Shown here in pieces: positions 31,907 through 41,367 of a DNA stretch of 63,261 nucleotides. Location of the stretch: contig WFVA01000006.1 in NCBI GenBank assembly GCA_015491895.1, positions 1 through 63,261 of the forward strand, written 5' to 3'. A program made the translations under genes and the position numbers. Numbering within the stretch: position 1 is the first letter of the stretch; each line of letters opens with the position of its first letter. The DNA is from Albidovulum sp. Its GTDB lineage: Bacteria > Pseudomonadota > Alphaproteobacteria > Rhodobacterales > Rhodobacteraceae. The notes under the pieces were generated by a model. That model had not been told where the DNA came from, did not search any database, and was given only the letters and a program-made list of their open reading frames with translations.

Positions 31907-33067
31907 ATGATGCTGAACGGCCCATCGGAGATCGCGCAAGGCCCGGCCAGGACAGGCGCAGGCTGGCTGATGTTCAGGGATTTCGCCCATCCACCCGCGA
32001 TGGGGCCGATCGCGCCGCCGGAAAACAGCCTGCGCGTGAGGGGAAGCCTCGTGCTGGAATTCACGCCGCGCAAGGAACCCACGCCTCTGCTTCACCTCGA
32101 AGGCGCAACGCCCGGCCTTGCCGAAACGCTGATCCGGCAGGATGAAGCGGGCGATATTTCGCTCTGCCTCTCCTGCTGCGGCAGGAAAGGCCTCATTCGC
32201 CTTTCGCGGATATCCGATGCCATATCTCCCTGCCGCCTTACATGCTCCTGGGACATCCCCCGCGAAAGGGGCTGGCTCACCCTCGAACATCTGCAAGGGG
32301 GGCGCCTGAAACAGGTGGAATTCAGACAGCGCATTGCCCCGGATCTATCCGCATTGCCCCGCCTGATGAGAAACGCCTCTTCGATAAAGGACTTGCCTCG
32401 TATCGCCCCGCAGGTAAGCTTCATCGGCCTGTCTCGCCGTGTCGAGCCGGTCGGCCTCGTGGCCGGCATCGGCGAAGGAACCCCGATCGAAACACCCCAA
32501 GGCCCCCGCCCCATCGAAGAGCTGCGCGCGGGCGATTTCGTGCTTGGCGAGGGCGGGAAGGCCCTGCCCGTTCGCGCCACATTGAAGCGCGAGGTGCCCA
32601 ATGCGGGGCATTTTGCCCCCCTCAGGCTGCGGGCGCCCTTCCTGGGCCTGCGTCATGCAATTACACTCGCCCCCGAACAACGCATCCTGCTTGCCGGCGA
32701 CGAGGTCGAGTATCTCTTCGGCCATGAAAGGGTGCTGTGCGAGCTCGGCCATCTGAAAAAGCTGCGCATCACGATGCCCGATACCCGCGGCAAGTGGATG
32801 CGGATGTATCAGCTGCTTCTGGATCGCCCGGCCATCCTGAACGCAGCCGGTTGCCGCATAGAAAGCCTTGATATCGGCCGGATCCGCAGGGCCCCCGGGC
32901 TTGTTGCCACAAGCATCCTTTCCGGGGTGCCGCCGGATGAGCTTCCCCTGCACGAAAAGCCCTCATGCCCGCTGCTCGCCCCGCATGAAGCCCGGGCTCT
33001 TGTTGTGAATGGTTGCAGCATCCGCCATCCGGCGCTATGCCCCACTGCCGTTACGAACAGCCGTTAA
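31907..33067 (+). CDS. Hint (hedgehog/intein) domain protein with N-terminal beta-sandwich-like domain
   Basis: The 386-residue protein has an N-terminal part resembling the LamG/concanavalin-like domain of rhodobacterial Hint proteins (GSLVLEFTPRKEPTPLL, RLTCSWDIPRERGWLTLEHL, residues ~45-135). A Hint module follows (~183-370): GIGEGTPIETPQGPRPIEEL, RAGDFVLGEGGKALPVRATL, RAPFLGLRHAITLAPEQRIL, YLFGHERVL and YQLLLDRPAILNAAGCRIES. The residue where autoprocessing Hint domains have Cys is not Cys, and no terminal His-Asn is evident, so protein splicing is unlikely. It follows the Hint remnant by one base with no clear ribosome-binding site. Function of the family is unknown. Confidence 0.8.
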   Translation: MMLNGPSEIAQGPARTGAGWLMFRDFAHPPAMGPIAPPENSLRVRGSLVLEFTPRKEPTPLLHLEGATPGLAETLIRQDEAGDISLCLSCCGRKGLIRLSRISDAISPCRLTCSWDIPRERGWLTLEHLQGGRLKQVEFRQRIAPDLSALPRLMRNASSIKDLPRIAPQVSFIGLSRRVEPVGLVAGIGEGTPIETPQGPRPIEELRAGDFVLGEGGKALPVRATLKREVPNAGHFAPLRLRAPFLGLRHAITLAPEQRILLAGDEVEYLFGHERVLCELGHLKKLRITMPDTRGKWMRMYQLLLDRPAILNAAGCRIESLDIGRIRRAPGLVATSILSGVPPDELPLHEKPSCPLLAPHEARALVVNGCSIRHPALCPTAVTNSR

Positions 33068-33088
33068 GAACAAGTGCCGGGAAACGCC

Positions 33089-34153
33089 ATGCCGAAACAG
33101 ATATGCGCAATGATCCTTCTGGCATTCGCCCTGGCTGCCCGGCCGGCAATCGCCCAGGAACTTCGGATCGCAACCGTGGAACGCCCTCCCTTTGCGATGA
33201 AGGGCGATGGCGGCGAGGTAACGGGCTTCAGCATCGATCTGTGGAAGGCCCTCGCGGCAGACATGGGCATGAACTCGCAAATCGAAATGGCGCCATCCTT
33301 CCCCGAAATGCTGCGCCGCGTGGAAAGCGGCGAGGTCGATGGCGCCGTGGCCAATATCTCGATCACGCTGGATCGCGAAAAGCGCATGGATTTCTCGCAG
33401 CCGATCTTCGCTTCGGGGCTCCAGATCATGATACCGGAGGCGGGGGGCGGGCCCTCTCCGATCCTTCAGGCGCTGCTTTCACGCGAGATCCTGATTGCAC
33501 TCCTCCTCGCCCTCGCGCTTCTCTTTGGCGGTGGCATGCTGATGTGGGTGTTTGAGCGCAAGCAGCAGGAATACTTTCGGAAACCTGCGGGCAAGGCGCT
33601 CTTCCCGGCCTTCTGGTGGGCGCTCAATCTGGTGGTAAACGGCGGCTTCGAGGAGCGGGTGCCGCAATCCCGCCCGGGGCGCATATTTGCAGTCCTGCTG
33701 GTGATTTCCTCGCTATTCATCGTATCCCTTTTCGTGGCCAAGATTACGGCCACGATCACGGTGGATGCGATCCAGAGCAATGTTTCATCGCTGTCGGATC
33801 TTTACGGCAAGCGCGTTGCAACGATTTCCGAATCTACCGCCTCCGCCTTCCTGGATACGCGAAACATCCGCTACCGCGGCTATGAATCGCTTGATCCCAT
33901 GATCGCGGATTTCGAGGCCGGCAGGCTTGACGCGGTGGTTTTCGATGCGCCCATCCTCGCCTATTATGCCAATACCCGCGGGCGCGGGAAGGCCCGCATG
34001 GCCGGGGCTGTCTTTCGCCCCGAAAATTACGGCATCGCGCTTCCCCAGGGCAGCCGGCTCGCCGAGCAGATCAATCGCAGCCTGCTGAACCTGCGGGAAA
34101 ACGGCACCCATGAAGAAATCTACCGGAAATGGTTTGGCTCAACCGGCGAATAG
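33089..34153 (+). CDS. Prokaryotic ionotropic glutamate receptor-like channel (GluR0-type) with atypical pore
   Basis: The 354-residue protein has a signal peptide (to ~22), a periplasmic-binding S1 lobe (~24-118: VERPPFAMKGDGGEVTGFSIDLW, VANISITLDREKRMDFSQP), TM1 (~134-156), a re-entrant pore loop (~172-192, FPAFWWALN), TM2 (~199-222, IFAVLLVISSLFIVSLFVA) and the S2 lobe (~232-340). This S1-TM1-P-TM2-S2 order is that of GluR0-type ligand-gated channels, not of a plain solute-binding protein. The filter, normally T-V-G-Y-G-D, reads V-N-G-G-F-E here, so potassium selectivity is doubtful. Ligand unknown, probably an amino acid. The end overlaps the convergent HAD gene by 15 bases. Confidence 0.82.
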   Translation: MPKQICAMILLAFALAARPAIAQELRIATVERPPFAMKGDGGEVTGFSIDLWKALAADMGMNSQIEMAPSFPEMLRRVESGEVDGAVANISITLDREKRMDFSQPIFASGLQIMIPEAGGGPSPILQALLSREILIALLLALALLFGGGMLMWVFERKQQEYFRKPAGKALFPAFWWALNLVVNGGFEERVPQSRPGRIFAVLLVISSLFIVSLFVAKITATITVDAIQSNVSSLSDLYGKRVATISESTASAFLDTRNIRYRGYESLDPMIADFEAGRLDAVVFDAPILAYYANTRGRGKARMAGAVFRPENYGIALPQGSRLAEQINRSLLNLRENGTHEEIYRKWFGSTGE

Positions 34154-34777
34154 CGCCGATACCGCGCCCACGATTTCACCGGGCCTTCGGCAAGTCCGGT
34201 CCGCCCGGGCCAGCTCACCGGCATCGCCATAGCCCCACTCCACACCGATCGCCGGCATCCCGACGCGCTCCGCAGCCCTGAAATCATGGATGCGGTCGCC
34301 GATCATCAGGCAATCTTCGGGCTCGGTGCCGATCTGGCGCAACGCATGGGCCAGCAAATCGCCCTTGTCATTTCGTGTGCCGTCTAGCTCGGGGCCGAAT
34401 TCGGCGGCCATGAAGCGCGCAAGGCCGAAATGCGCGGTGATGCGGCGGGCATATTCATGCGGCTTTGCCGTGGCGAGGCACAGGCGATAACCGGCGAGGG
34501 CAAGCGCATCCAGCGCCTCGGGGATGCCATCATAGACACGGTTCTCGAACAGGCCGATCTCGCGGTATCGCTCGCGATAGAGGGCAATGGCACGATCCAC
34601 ATCACCCACCCCGAGCCGGGCGAAGCTTTCCATGAGCGGAGGGCCGATCACCCAGCCGAGATCATCTTCGGGGGGCAATGGATGGCCAATCTTCTCAAGC
34701 GCATAGCGGATGGATCTCCCGACCCCGGGAAGGGGATCCGTCAGCGTGCCGTCAAGATCGAGGAAGACCGTTCTCAC
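34139..34777 (-). CDS. HAD-superfamily phosphatase, phosphoglycolate-phosphatase-like
   Basis: This 212-residue protein has HAD motif I FLDLDGTLTDPLPGV (nucleophile Asp ~7), motif II LCLATAKP (Thr), a motif III Lys in the GTRNDKGDLLAHAL region, and motif IV LMIGDRIHDFRAAERVGM. The helical cap between I and II is of the Gph/PpaX type, so phosphoglycolate or another small phosphomonoester is the likely substrate. It starts with GTG, overlapping the stop of the upstream gene in GTGA, and it ends inside the last codons of the convergent channel gene. It is third in a dapD-unknown-HAD operon. Confidence 0.85.
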   Translation of the reverse strand: MRTVFLDLDGTLTDPLPGVGRSIRYALEKIGHPLPPEDDLGWVIGPPLMESFARLGVGDVDRAIALYRERYREIGLFENRVYDGIPEALDALALAGYRLCLATAKPHEYARRITAHFGLARFMAAEFGPELDGTRNDKGDLLAHALRQIGTEPEDCLMIGDRIHDFRAAERVGMPAIGVEWGYGDAGELARADRTCRRPGEIVGAVSALFAG

Positions 34778-35142
34778 GCGCTGCCACCGGAGCTTTCATC
34801 ACCATCGTAAAGCGGGGTCATCTGGGCAACGATCACGGCATTTTCATCCCTGGCCCGCTGCATCAGGGCGCGCTCCTCCTCGGGGATGTCATGCCCCTCG
34901 GCCTCGCGCTCCTCAAGCGTGCCGTAGCCTGTGACGTCAAGCGGCGCGAGTCCGGCCTGCTTGAGCACCGCCACCGTTTCGCGCACGGCCTCGGGCTCAT
35001 CCGCCCCGGAGGCATAGATCACCATCGCCGCCCCGCTCGCCCCCTCTGGCAGGCCATCGCCCTCCTTGCGCCCAAGCTCGACCAGCAGGGTATAAACCTT
35101 CTGACGCGCTCTTTTCCCGCCCTCAGTCACGCAGAAGCTCAT
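34774..35142 (-). CDS. Conserved-looking protein of unknown function between dapD and the HAD gene
   Basis: I do not recognise this 122-residue protein. It is predicted cytoplasmic, alpha/beta, with [37 protein letters not shown] suggesting a Rossmann-like or ferredoxin-like sheet, then [21 protein letters not shown] and [16 protein letters not shown]. Its ATG at 35142 overlaps the end of dapD by 20 bases; a GTG at 35130 would cut the overlap to eight bases. Its stop overlaps the HAD start by four. Position suggests a role with the HAD phosphatase or DapD, but nothing in the sequence fixes it. Confidence 0.7.
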   Translation of the reverse strand: MSFCVTEGGKRARQKVYTLLVELGRKEGDGLPEGASGAAMVIYASGADEPEAVRETVAVLKQAGLAPLDVTGYGTLEEREAEGHDIPEEERALMQRARDENAVIVAQMTPLYDGDESSGGSA

Positions 35143-35950
35143 TGATGGCGGTTTTGGAGCGGGTGCGCTCGTCCACCCGCTTCACGATCACGGCGCAGTA
35201 GAGATTGATCCCGTTCTTCGAGGGCATGGAGCCAGCCACGACGACTGAATAGGGCGGCACCTCGCCATACATCACCTCGCCGGTTTCGCGATCCACGATC
35301 CTGGTGGATTTGCCGATGAAAACGCCCATGCCCAGCACCGAACCCTCGCGCACGATGCAGCCCTCCACGACCTCGGAACGCGCGCCGATGAAGCAGTTGT
35401 CCTCGATTATCGTGGGCCCGGCCTGCATCGGCTCGAGCACCCCACCGATGCCGACGCCGCCGGAAAGATGCACGTTTCTTCCGATCTGCGCACAGGAGCC
35501 GACGGTGGCCCAGGTATCCACCATCGTGCCTTCGCCCACATAGGCGCCGAGATTGACGAAACAGGGCATCAGCACAACGCCCGGCGCGATATGGGCCGAG
35601 TGGCGCACCACCGCCGTGGGCACGGCACGGAAACCTGATGCGCGGAATTCGTTCTCACCCCAATCCCTGAACTTGCTGTCAACCTTGTCCCACCAGTTGC
35701 CGCCCTGGGGGCCGCCCGATTGCAGCTCCATGTCCTTCAGCCGGAAGCCGAGCAGCACCGCCTTCTTGGCCCATTGCTTCACGCGCCACTCGCCGCTTTC
35801 CTGCCGCTCGGCCACCCTGAGCCTGCCTCCGTCAAGCGCGTTCAGCGTTTCCTCGACGGCCTCGCGGATCTCACCTCCCGTCTGCGGCGATATTTCATCG
35901 CGCTGCTCCCAGGCGGCTTCGATAGCGGCTTCAAGCTGTTTCCTGTCCAT
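35123..35950 (-). CDS. dapD: Tetrahydrodipicolinate N-succinyltransferase
   Basis: The 275-residue protein begins [22 protein letters not shown] and has an N-terminal helical domain followed by a left-handed beta-helix of hexapeptide repeats ([44 protein letters not shown], residues ~110-155), [34 protein letters not shown] and a C-terminal strand segment. It succinylates tetrahydrodipicolinate in the lysine/DAP pathway, upstream of DapE (31.1 kb). The start at 35950 follows family length. It is divergent from the LOG-family gene and leads the dapD-unknown-HAD operon. Confidence 0.97.
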   Translation of the reverse strand: MDRKQLEAAIEAAWEQRDEISPQTGGEIREAVEETLNALDGGRLRVAERQESGEWRVKQWAKKAVLLGFRLKDMELQSGGPQGGNWWDKVDSKFRDWGENEFRASGFRAVPTAVVRHSAHIAPGVVLMPCFVNLGAYVGEGTMVDTWATVGSCAQIGRNVHLSGGVGIGGVLEPMQAGPTIIEDNCFIGARSEVVEGCIVREGSVLGMGVFIGKSTRIVDRETGEVMYGEVPPYSVVVAGSMPSKNGINLYCAVIVKRVDERTRSKTAINELLRD

Positions 35951-36004
35951 GGTTCTGTGATGCTCCTGTCGCGGATTGGTGACTGGCCTTGATCTGCGAA
36001 ACCC

Positions 36005-36031
36005 TATAGACGCATGAAGCCAGTGGCGCAA
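36005..36031 (-). promoter_or_regulatory. Putative promoter of dapD
   Basis: On the minus strand TTGCGC (36031-36026) and TCTATA (36010-36005) with 15-base spacing, about 55 bases before dapD in the divergent dapD/LOG gap. Spacing is short, so confidence is limited. Confidence 0.35.
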
Positions 36032-36054
36032 TGCGACCAAACGAGAGGGACAAG

Positions 36055-36876
36055 ATGAACAAGGACAACCGCCGCCATCCCTTCCGCCATGCCGTGGACG
36101 ACGCACAAGTGGTGAAGGAAATCCCCGACACCCCGCAGACCCGCTCGCCCGCCTACAAGCTGGCCTTCATGGATACCGATTTCCTCTGCCGCGAGGAGCT
36201 GCGCCCGGTGCGCCTCCAGCTCGAGCTTCTGAAGCCCGACATGCTGATGAACGAGCAGGAGATCATCTCGACGGTGGTGCTTTTCGGCGGCGCGCGCATC
36301 CCGGAGCCCTCGAAGAAGAACGAGGCGCGGACGCAAACCCTCGCCGAACTTTCGAAATATTACGATGAAGCGCGGGAATTTGCCCGTCTCGTTACGCTCG
36401 AGAGCATCGAGAAGAGCGGGGGGCGGGAAAACGTCATCATGTCGGGCGGCGGGCCGGGGGTGATGGAGGCCGCCAATCGCGGCGCGGCGGATGCCGGCGG
36501 GCGCTCGATCGGGCTCAATATCGTGCTGCCGCACGAACAGGCGCCCAACCCCTATGTCACGCCCGAGCTTTGCTTCAATTTCCACTATTTCGCCATCCGC
36601 AAGATGCATTTCCTGATGCGTGCCAAGGCGATCGTGGTCTTCCCCGGCGGTTTCGGCACGATGGACGAGCTTTTCGAAAGCCTCACCCTGATCCAGACGC
36701 AGCGCATGGAGCCTGTGCCCTTCCTGCTGTTTGGCGAGGCGTTCTGGCGCCGGATGATCAACTGGGAAGCCCTTGCCGATGCCGGCACCATTTCGCCCGA
36801 GGATCTGGAACTTTTCCGTTTCGTTGAAACGGCCGAAGAGGCCCTGCGCCATCTGCACGACAACCAGCAGCAATGA
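36055..36876 (+). CDS. TIGR00730/LOG family Rossmann-fold protein (nucleotide 5'-monophosphate nucleosidase-like)
   Basis: The 273-residue protein has the lysine-decarboxylase-like/LOG motifs [16 protein letters not shown] (~residues 130-145) and [15 protein letters not shown] (~200-214), where the GGxGTxxE motif carries the catalytic Glu. The long N-terminal extension with [22 protein letters not shown] marks the larger bacterial subgroup. LOG proteins cleave cytokinin or purine nucleotide monophosphates to base plus ribose phosphate; here a housekeeping nucleotide role is more likely. GAGAGGGACAAG precedes the ATG. Confidence 0.88.
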   Translation: MNKDNRRHPFRHAVDDAQVVKEIPDTPQTRSPAYKLAFMDTDFLCREELRPVRLQLELLKPDMLMNEQEIISTVVLFGGARIPEPSKKNEARTQTLAELSKYYDEAREFARLVTLESIEKSGGRENVIMSGGGPGVMEAANRGAADAGGRSIGLNIVLPHEQAPNPYVTPELCFNFHYFAIRKMHFLMRAKAIVVFPGGFGTMDELFESLTLIQTQRMEPVPFLLFGEAFWRRMINWEALADAGTISPEDLELFRFVETAEEALRHLHDNQQQ

Positions 36877-36987
36877 CGCCATCGCCATGCGCTCGCCGGA
36901 TAGGAAAGCGCGGCGTGATCCCTGCGTTCACGCGCTCGTGATAGCAAGCATGTTGCCGGAGATGGGCCCGAATGCGAGGCTCGCCAC

Positions 36988-37389
36988 ATGAAAAGCCCTG
37001 TTCTGATCCCGCTTGCCGCCCTGCTCCTTGCTGCCTGCCAGGGCAATCAGGGGGTTTCGCGCTTCGCCGGGGCCGAGCGTGTGTGGGAATTGCATGAAAT
37101 GGCCGGCCAGCCTTTCACCGCCCGCGCCACGATCGGCTTTCCCGAGGCTGGAAAGATCGCCGGCGAAGCCCCGTGCAACAGCTATTCAGGCCGCCAGAAA
37201 GCGCCCTATCCATGGTTCGAGGCGGCCGAAATCGTCACCACGAAAAGGGCCTGCCCGCAATTGGCAGAAGAGCACCGTTTCTTTGCGATGTTGCGGCGCA
37301 TGCGGCTGGCCGAGGTATCGGGGGATGTGCTCGTGCTTTCAGATGAATCGGGCACCGATCAGATGGTTTTCTCCGCCGCGCCCCGCTGA
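36988..37389 (+). CDS. META domain lipoprotein
   Basis: This 133-residue protein has a lipoprotein signal ([19 protein letters not shown], lipobox Cys ~17) and a META/HslJ-like domain: [37 protein letters not shown] and [21 protein letters not shown], with the conserved CN(S/T)Y and ACP motifs. Such proteins sit in the periplasm or outer membrane and are linked to heat-shock or antibiotic tolerance in some bacteria. Its last 31 bases overlap the end of recO on the other strand. The 111 bases upstream show no clear element. Confidence 0.85.
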   Translation: MKSPVLIPLAALLLAACQGNQGVSRFAGAERVWELHEMAGQPFTARATIGFPEAGKIAGEAPCNSYSGRQKAPYPWFEAAEIVTTKRACPQLAEEHRFFAMLRRMRLAEVSGDVLVLSDESGTDQMVFSAAPR

Positions 37390-38120
37390 AGGCGCGCTAG
37401 GGTATCGATGAGCCTCTGGCGGGCGCCCGGCAAGGGGCGATCGCCGAGCGAGGGCGCAAGATGATGGGCAAGGAAATGGCCCGTGATCGCAAGGCCCTCC
37501 AGAAGGCCGCCATCTGGCGCACCCGTTTCTCCGACGCCCTCGCGCAGGCAAGGGGGCAGCGGCAGCAGGCGGCTTGCCCATTCACCCGCACCCTCCCGCG
37601 TGACGGCCCGGCCCGTCTTCGGTGAAACATAGGCCAGCCCCTCGCACCGCCCGGTAACGGCGCAGCTCGAAAGATCGAGGCCGAAGCCGAGCTCGGCGAG
37701 CAGCAGCATCTCCCAGTGCAGATAGGCAAGAGGCCAGCCCGGATCCTGCTGCGCAAGGCTCCCGAGGAGAGATGATGTGGCTTCGTGGAGGGCAGGATGA
37801 GGCTCGCGCTCGGGCAGGGCGAAAGCCAGCAGGGCGCAGATCGCATTGAGGGCCGAAAGGGCGGGCGGATCGGCAAGCATGAGCGCCGCATTGCCCCCGA
37901 GCGGCTCAACCGTGAAACTCCCCAGATGATCCTCGAGGCGGGCGCGCCAGGTGATATCGAGCTTCGCGCCGGGCTGCAGCACCGGCCCCATCCGCCGCCC
38001 CGCGCCACCGCGCACCACCCCCGCGTGGCGCCCGTGCCCGGCAGTGAAAACCTCGATGATCGCCGAGGTTTCCCCATGCTTGCGCCGCACCAGCAATATC
38101 CCCTGATCCCGCCATTCCAT
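37359..38120 (-). CDS. recO: DNA repair protein RecO
   Basis: The 253-residue protein starts [41 protein letters not shown], the RecO OB-fold N-terminus, followed by the helical domain ([39 protein letters not shown]) and a C-terminal zinc-finger remnant with [21 protein letters not shown]. RecO anneals SSB-coated DNA and, with RecR (at 1.5 kb here), loads RecA. It follows DUF1491 by nine bases in the era-rnc operon. The 3' end overlaps the convergent META lipoprotein gene by 31 bases. Confidence 0.95.
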   Translation of the reverse strand: MEWRDQGILLVRRKHGETSAIIEVFTAGHGRHAGVVRGGAGRRMGPVLQPGAKLDITWRARLEDHLGSFTVEPLGGNAALMLADPPALSALNAICALLAFALPEREPHPALHEATSSLLGSLAQQDPGWPLAYLHWEMLLLAELGFGLDLSSCAVTGRCEGLAYVSPKTGRAVTREGAGEWASRLLPLPPCLREGVGETGAPDGGLLEGLAITGHFLAHHLAPSLGDRPLPGARQRLIDTLARLQRGAAEKTI

Positions 38121-38129
38121 GGCCCGAGC

Positions 38130-38465
38130 CTAGGCGCTGAAACCCGCCTCATCAAGGAGATGCCGCCCGGCCCTGTCCTCGATCTCGATCACCCAGAGAT
38201 CGGGATCGAAACCGGCCTGACGGGAAAGAGCCTCATCCACCTCCCGCTCCTCGCCTTCTGCAAGCACCACCCATGCCCGCTCGCCGCTCATCAGATCGAA
38301 ACTGCGCTGAAAGGCGCGGGCGCGGCCATCAAGCGTGCTGACCTTCACCAGCACCGCCCCGGCCGTGGGATCGCCCTTGCGGGTGATATAGGCAGGGATA
38401 TTCTCCTGCTGCAGGCGCATCAGATAGGCCCCCACCCAGAAATCCGTGGTGAGGCGCGCGCTCAT
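38130..38465 (-). CDS. DUF1491 family protein
   Basis: The 111-residue protein matches DUF1491: LTTDFWVGAYLMRLQQENIPAYITRKGDPTAGAVLVKVSTLDGRARAFQRSF, then ERAWVVLAEGEEREVDEALSRQAGFDPDLWVIEIEDRAGRHLLDE. The family is confined to Alphaproteobacteria, sits between era and recO and has no established function; the fold looks like a small alpha/beta domain. Its ATG overlaps the era stop by four bases, so it is co-expressed with the GTPase and RecO. Confidence 0.92.
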   Translation of the reverse strand: MSARLTTDFWVGAYLMRLQQENIPAYITRKGDPTAGAVLVKVSTLDGRARAFQRSFDLMSGERAWVVLAEGEEREVDEALSRQAGFDPDLWVIEIEDRAGRHLLDEAGFSA

Positions 38466-39391
38466 GCGTTGCCGTCACGAAAATCGAGGCCCATCTCGCC
38501 GTAGCGCTCGGCCTCTTCCTGCCAGTTCGGGCGCACCTTCACCTGCAGGAAGAGATGCACGCGCCGCCCAAGCATTTCCTCGAGTTCCTCGCGCGCGGCC
38601 TTGCCGATGGCCTTGATGGTTTCGCCCCTATGGCCAAGTACGATCCCCTTGTGTCCGTCGCGCATCACGTAGATCACCTGCTCGATCTTCACCGAGTCAT
38701 CCTTGCGCTCCTCCCAATTCTCGGTTTCCACCGTCAACTGATAGGGAAGCTCCTGATGCAGGCGCAACGTCAGCTTTTCGCGCGTGATCTCGGCGGCGAT
38801 CATGCGCATCGGCAGATCGGCGATCTGATCCTCCGGGTAAAGCCAGGGGCCTTCCGGCATCTTCTCCGCCAGCCATTTGCGCAGATCCTCCACCCCATGC
38901 CCCTTCTCGGCCGAGATCATGAAGGTCTGCTCAAAGGGGTAGAGCTCGTTCATCGCCGCCGCGAGCTCGAGAAGCTGTTCGGATGGCACGCGGTCGATCT
39001 TGTTGATCACCAACGCCACCGGGCGATCGGGCGCACGCTCCTTCAGCCCCTCCACGATCGTCTTAACCCCCTCCGTGATCCCGCGATGCGCCTCGATCAT
39101 CAGCACGATCACATCCGCATCCGCCGCCCCGCTCCAGGCTGCTGCCACCATGGCGCGATCCAGCCGGCGGCGGGGGCGGAAGAGCCCCGGCGTATCGACA
39201 AGAACAATCTGGCTGTTGCCCTCGATCGCCACGCCGCGGATGCGGGTGCGCGTTGTCTGAACCTTGTGGGTGACGATCGAGATCTTGGAGCCGACCATGC
39301 GGTTCGTCAGGGTCGACTTGCCGGCATTGGGCTCGCCGATCAGGGCGACGAAACCGGCGCGGCTCTCTTTCTCGTCAGTTTCGGCTGTCAT
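38462..39391 (-). CDS. era: GTPase Era
   Basis: The 309-residue protein has the G1 [10 protein letters not shown], the G2 region with a Thr ([11 protein letters not shown]), G3 DTPGLF, G4 NKID and G5 [11 protein letters not shown] motifs, plus the C-terminal KH domain ([36 protein letters not shown]). Era binds 16S rRNA near its 3' end during 30S maturation. It overlaps rnc (stop/start ATGA) and DUF1491 in the same manner, in the conserved lepB-rnc-era order. Confidence 0.98.
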   Translation of the reverse strand: MTAETDEKESRAGFVALIGEPNAGKSTLTNRMVGSKISIVTHKVQTTRTRIRGVAIEGNSQIVLVDTPGLFRPRRRLDRAMVAAAWSGAADADVIVLMIEAHRGITEGVKTIVEGLKERAPDRPVALVINKIDRVPSEQLLELAAAMNELYPFEQTFMISAEKGHGVEDLRKWLAEKMPEGPWLYPEDQIADLPMRMIAAEITREKLTLRLHQELPYQLTVETENWEERKDDSVKIEQVIYVMRDGHKGIVLGHRGETIKAIGKAAREELEEMLGRRVHLFLQVKVRPNWQEEAERYGEMGLDFRDGNA

Positions 39392-40077
39392 TCTTCTCTT
39401 CCTTCCATTCGCGCCAGAAGAGCCCGGGCCGCGGCCTGCTCTCCCTGGCGCTTCGAAGCGGCGGTGGCGCGCGCGCTTTCACCGCTCTCAAGGCGCGCTT
39501 CGATGGTGAACCGGGGGGCGTGATCGGGGCCTTCACGGGCGATTTCCACATAGCGCGGCGGCTGCTGGCCGCGCGCCTGGGCCCATTCCTGGAGCGCCGT
39601 CTTGGGATCGCGGGCATCGGATTTGACATTGGCGATGCGATCGCCCCAGAGGCGCAGCACCATGTCGCGCGCCGCATCAAATCCGCCATCGCGATAGACG
39701 GCGGCGATCACGGCCTCCATCGCATCGGCAAGAAGCGCCTCCTTGCGCCGCCCGCCCGAGAGCATCTCCGAACGCCCGAGCTTCAGCACATCCCCGATCC
39801 CGATCTCGCGCGCCACATCGGCGCAGGCCTCCCGACGCACCAGCGCATTGAAACGCGGCGCCAGCCGGCCCTCGGTGGCCGCGGGATCGGCCGCAAGAAG
39901 CGCATCGGCCATCACCAGGCCGAGCACCCTGTCGCCCAGGAATTCGAGACGCTGATTATCCGCCCTTGTGGGAGAGGAAAGTGATGGATGCGTGAGCGCC
40001 TGCACCAGAAGCTCGGGCTTGTTGAACTGATGCCCGATCCTGCGTGAAAATGCCTTCAGATCCGATGAGAGCTTCAC
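39388..40077 (-). CDS. rnc: Ribonuclease III
   Basis: The 229-residue enzyme has the RNase III signature [21 protein letters not shown] (catalytic Glu and Asp, residues ~41-60), [15 protein letters not shown] with the second metal site, and a C-terminal dsRNA-binding domain ([38 protein letters not shown]). It processes rRNA precursors and structured mRNAs. Start GTG at 40077 overlaps the lepB stop in GTGA; a longer in-frame start at 40110 would lie inside lepB. Confidence 0.97.
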   Translation of the reverse strand: MKLSSDLKAFSRRIGHQFNKPELLVQALTHPSLSSPTRADNQRLEFLGDRVLGLVMADALLAADPAATEGRLAPRFNALVRREACADVAREIGIGDVLKLGRSEMLSGGRRKEALLADAMEAVIAAVYRDGGFDAARDMVLRLWGDRIANVKSDARDPKTALQEWAQARGQQPPRYVEIAREGPDHAPRFTIEARLESGESARATAASKRQGEQAAARALLARMEGREE

Positions 40078-40859
40078 TCGATTGCCTTCAGGAAACGATC
40101 CGAGCGCCATGTCCAGAAATAGAAGAGCGAGCGCCCGGCGGAGGAAAACATGATGCGATCGGCGCGGCCGATGATATTTTCGGCCGGCACGAAGCCGACA
40201 CCGCCCGCCTGACGGGGGACGCGGCTGTCCTGAGAATTGTCGCGGTTGTCACCCATGAAGAAGTAATGGCCCTCGGGCACGGTGAAAACGGGCGTGTTGT
40301 CGGCCGCCGTCGTGCCGATGTTGAGGATGTCATGCGTGCGGCCGTTGGGCAGGGTTTCGCGGTAGCGCTCCTTCTTGCAGATGCCGCCGATGCCGGGATT
40401 GTTCATGCAGCGCGGAAAGCGGCCCTGCGCCCCCTGGCGCTCGTATGTCTCTTCGAAGATGCCCGCGGGCTCCAGCTTCACCGGCTTGCCGTTGATGTGC
40501 AGCACCCCATCCTTCATCTGCACCTTGTCGCCCGGCAGGCCGATCAGGCGCTTGATGTAATCGGTGCCGTTCACGGGGTGGCGGAACACCACGACATCGC
40601 CGCGCTCGGGCTCGCCGGCGAAGATGCGGCCAGAGAAGGGGCAGGCCGAGAAGGGGCAGGAATAGCGCGAATAGCCATAGGCCATCTTGTTCACGAAGAG
40701 GAAATCGCCGATCAGCAGCGTATCCTTCATGCTGCCCGATGGAATCCAGAAGGGCTGGAAGAAGAGGGTGCGGAAGATGCCTGCGATCACCAGCGCCCAG
40801 AAGATCGTCTTCACGGTCTCCATGAGGCCGTCGCCCTTCTTCTTTTCTGCCGTTTCCAT
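40074..40859 (-). CDS. lepB: Signal peptidase I
   Basis: The 261-residue membrane protease has one N-terminal TM helix ([19 protein letters not shown], ~residues 15-33), then the catalytic serine motif [17 protein letters not shown] (~36-52) and the general-base lysine motif [13 protein letters not shown] (~98-110). The [12 protein letters not shown] box near residue 200 completes the S26 family pattern. It removes signal peptides from secreted proteins. The start [11 protein letters not shown] at 40859 gives the typical short cytoplasmic head. It leads into rnc by a four-base overlap. Confidence 0.96.
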   Translation of the reverse strand: METAEKKKGDGLMETVKTIFWALVIAGIFRTLFFQPFWIPSGSMKDTLLIGDFLFVNKMAYGYSRYSCPFSACPFSGRIFAGEPERGDVVVFRHPVNGTDYIKRLIGLPGDKVQMKDGVLHINGKPVKLEPAGIFEETYERQGAQGRFPRCMNNPGIGGICKKERYRETLPNGRTHDILNIGTTAADNTPVFTVPEGHYFFMGDNRDNSQDSRVPRQAGGVGFVPAENIIGRADRIMFSSAGRSLFYFWTWRSDRFLKAIE

Positions 40860-40926
40860 GAGATTTCCCGCTCGCTGTTCTGGATTCACGGTTACATGAA
40901 GGCCGCATGGGCGCGTGTCAAGCGGA

Positions 40927-41355
40927 TCACGGGCGTCGTGAACGCCCCCCGGCACCATCCAGCGGGCAGGCCTCGATCACCACGAAAGCCTGCGCCCAGG
41001 GGTGATCATCCGTGAGACTCACGTGAATCACCGCCTCATGGCCGGGCGGCGTGAGCGCGGCAAGGCGCTCGGCCGCCCAGCCGGTGACCTCCATCACCGG
41101 CTGGCCGGATTCGAGATTGATCACCGCCATGTCGCGCCAGCTGATGCCCATGCGAAGCCCCGTGCCCAGCGCCTTGGAGCAGGCCTCCTTCGCCGCCCAG
41201 CGCTTGGCATAGGTGCCCGCCTCGTCCTTGCGCCGCCCGGCCTTTCTCTGCTCGGCTTCGGTGAAAACGCGGTTTCGGAAGCGATCGCCGTGGCGCGCCA
41301 GCACACCCTCGACGCGCTCGATATTCGCAAGATCCGTGCCGATGCCGATGATCAT
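40927..41355 (-). CDS. acpS: Holo-[acyl-carrier-protein] synthase
   Basis: The 142-residue protein starts [26 protein letters not shown], the AcpS Mg-CoA binding motif (GxDL), and has [19 protein letters not shown] with the conserved W-A-x-KEA (~52-60). It attaches 4'-phosphopantetheine to acyl carrier protein. The C-terminal extension beyond the usual ~125 residues ([13 protein letters not shown]) is slightly long. It follows pdxJ by 12 bases in the conserved pdxJ-acpS-lepB order. Confidence 0.96.
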   Translation of the reverse strand: MIIGIGTDLANIERVEGVLARHGDRFRNRVFTEAEQRKAGRRKDEAGTYAKRWAAKEACSKALGTGLRMGISWRDMAVINLESGQPVMEVTGWAAERLAALTPPGHEAVIHVSLTDDHPWAQAFVVIEACPLDGAGGRSRRP

Positions 41356-41367
41356 GCCGGGCTTTTC

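Noticed and set aside
31555-32082. Minus-strand open frame across the Hint remnant
   Set aside because: No family resemblance; the plus-strand frames carry recognisable anchor-L and Hint motifs.
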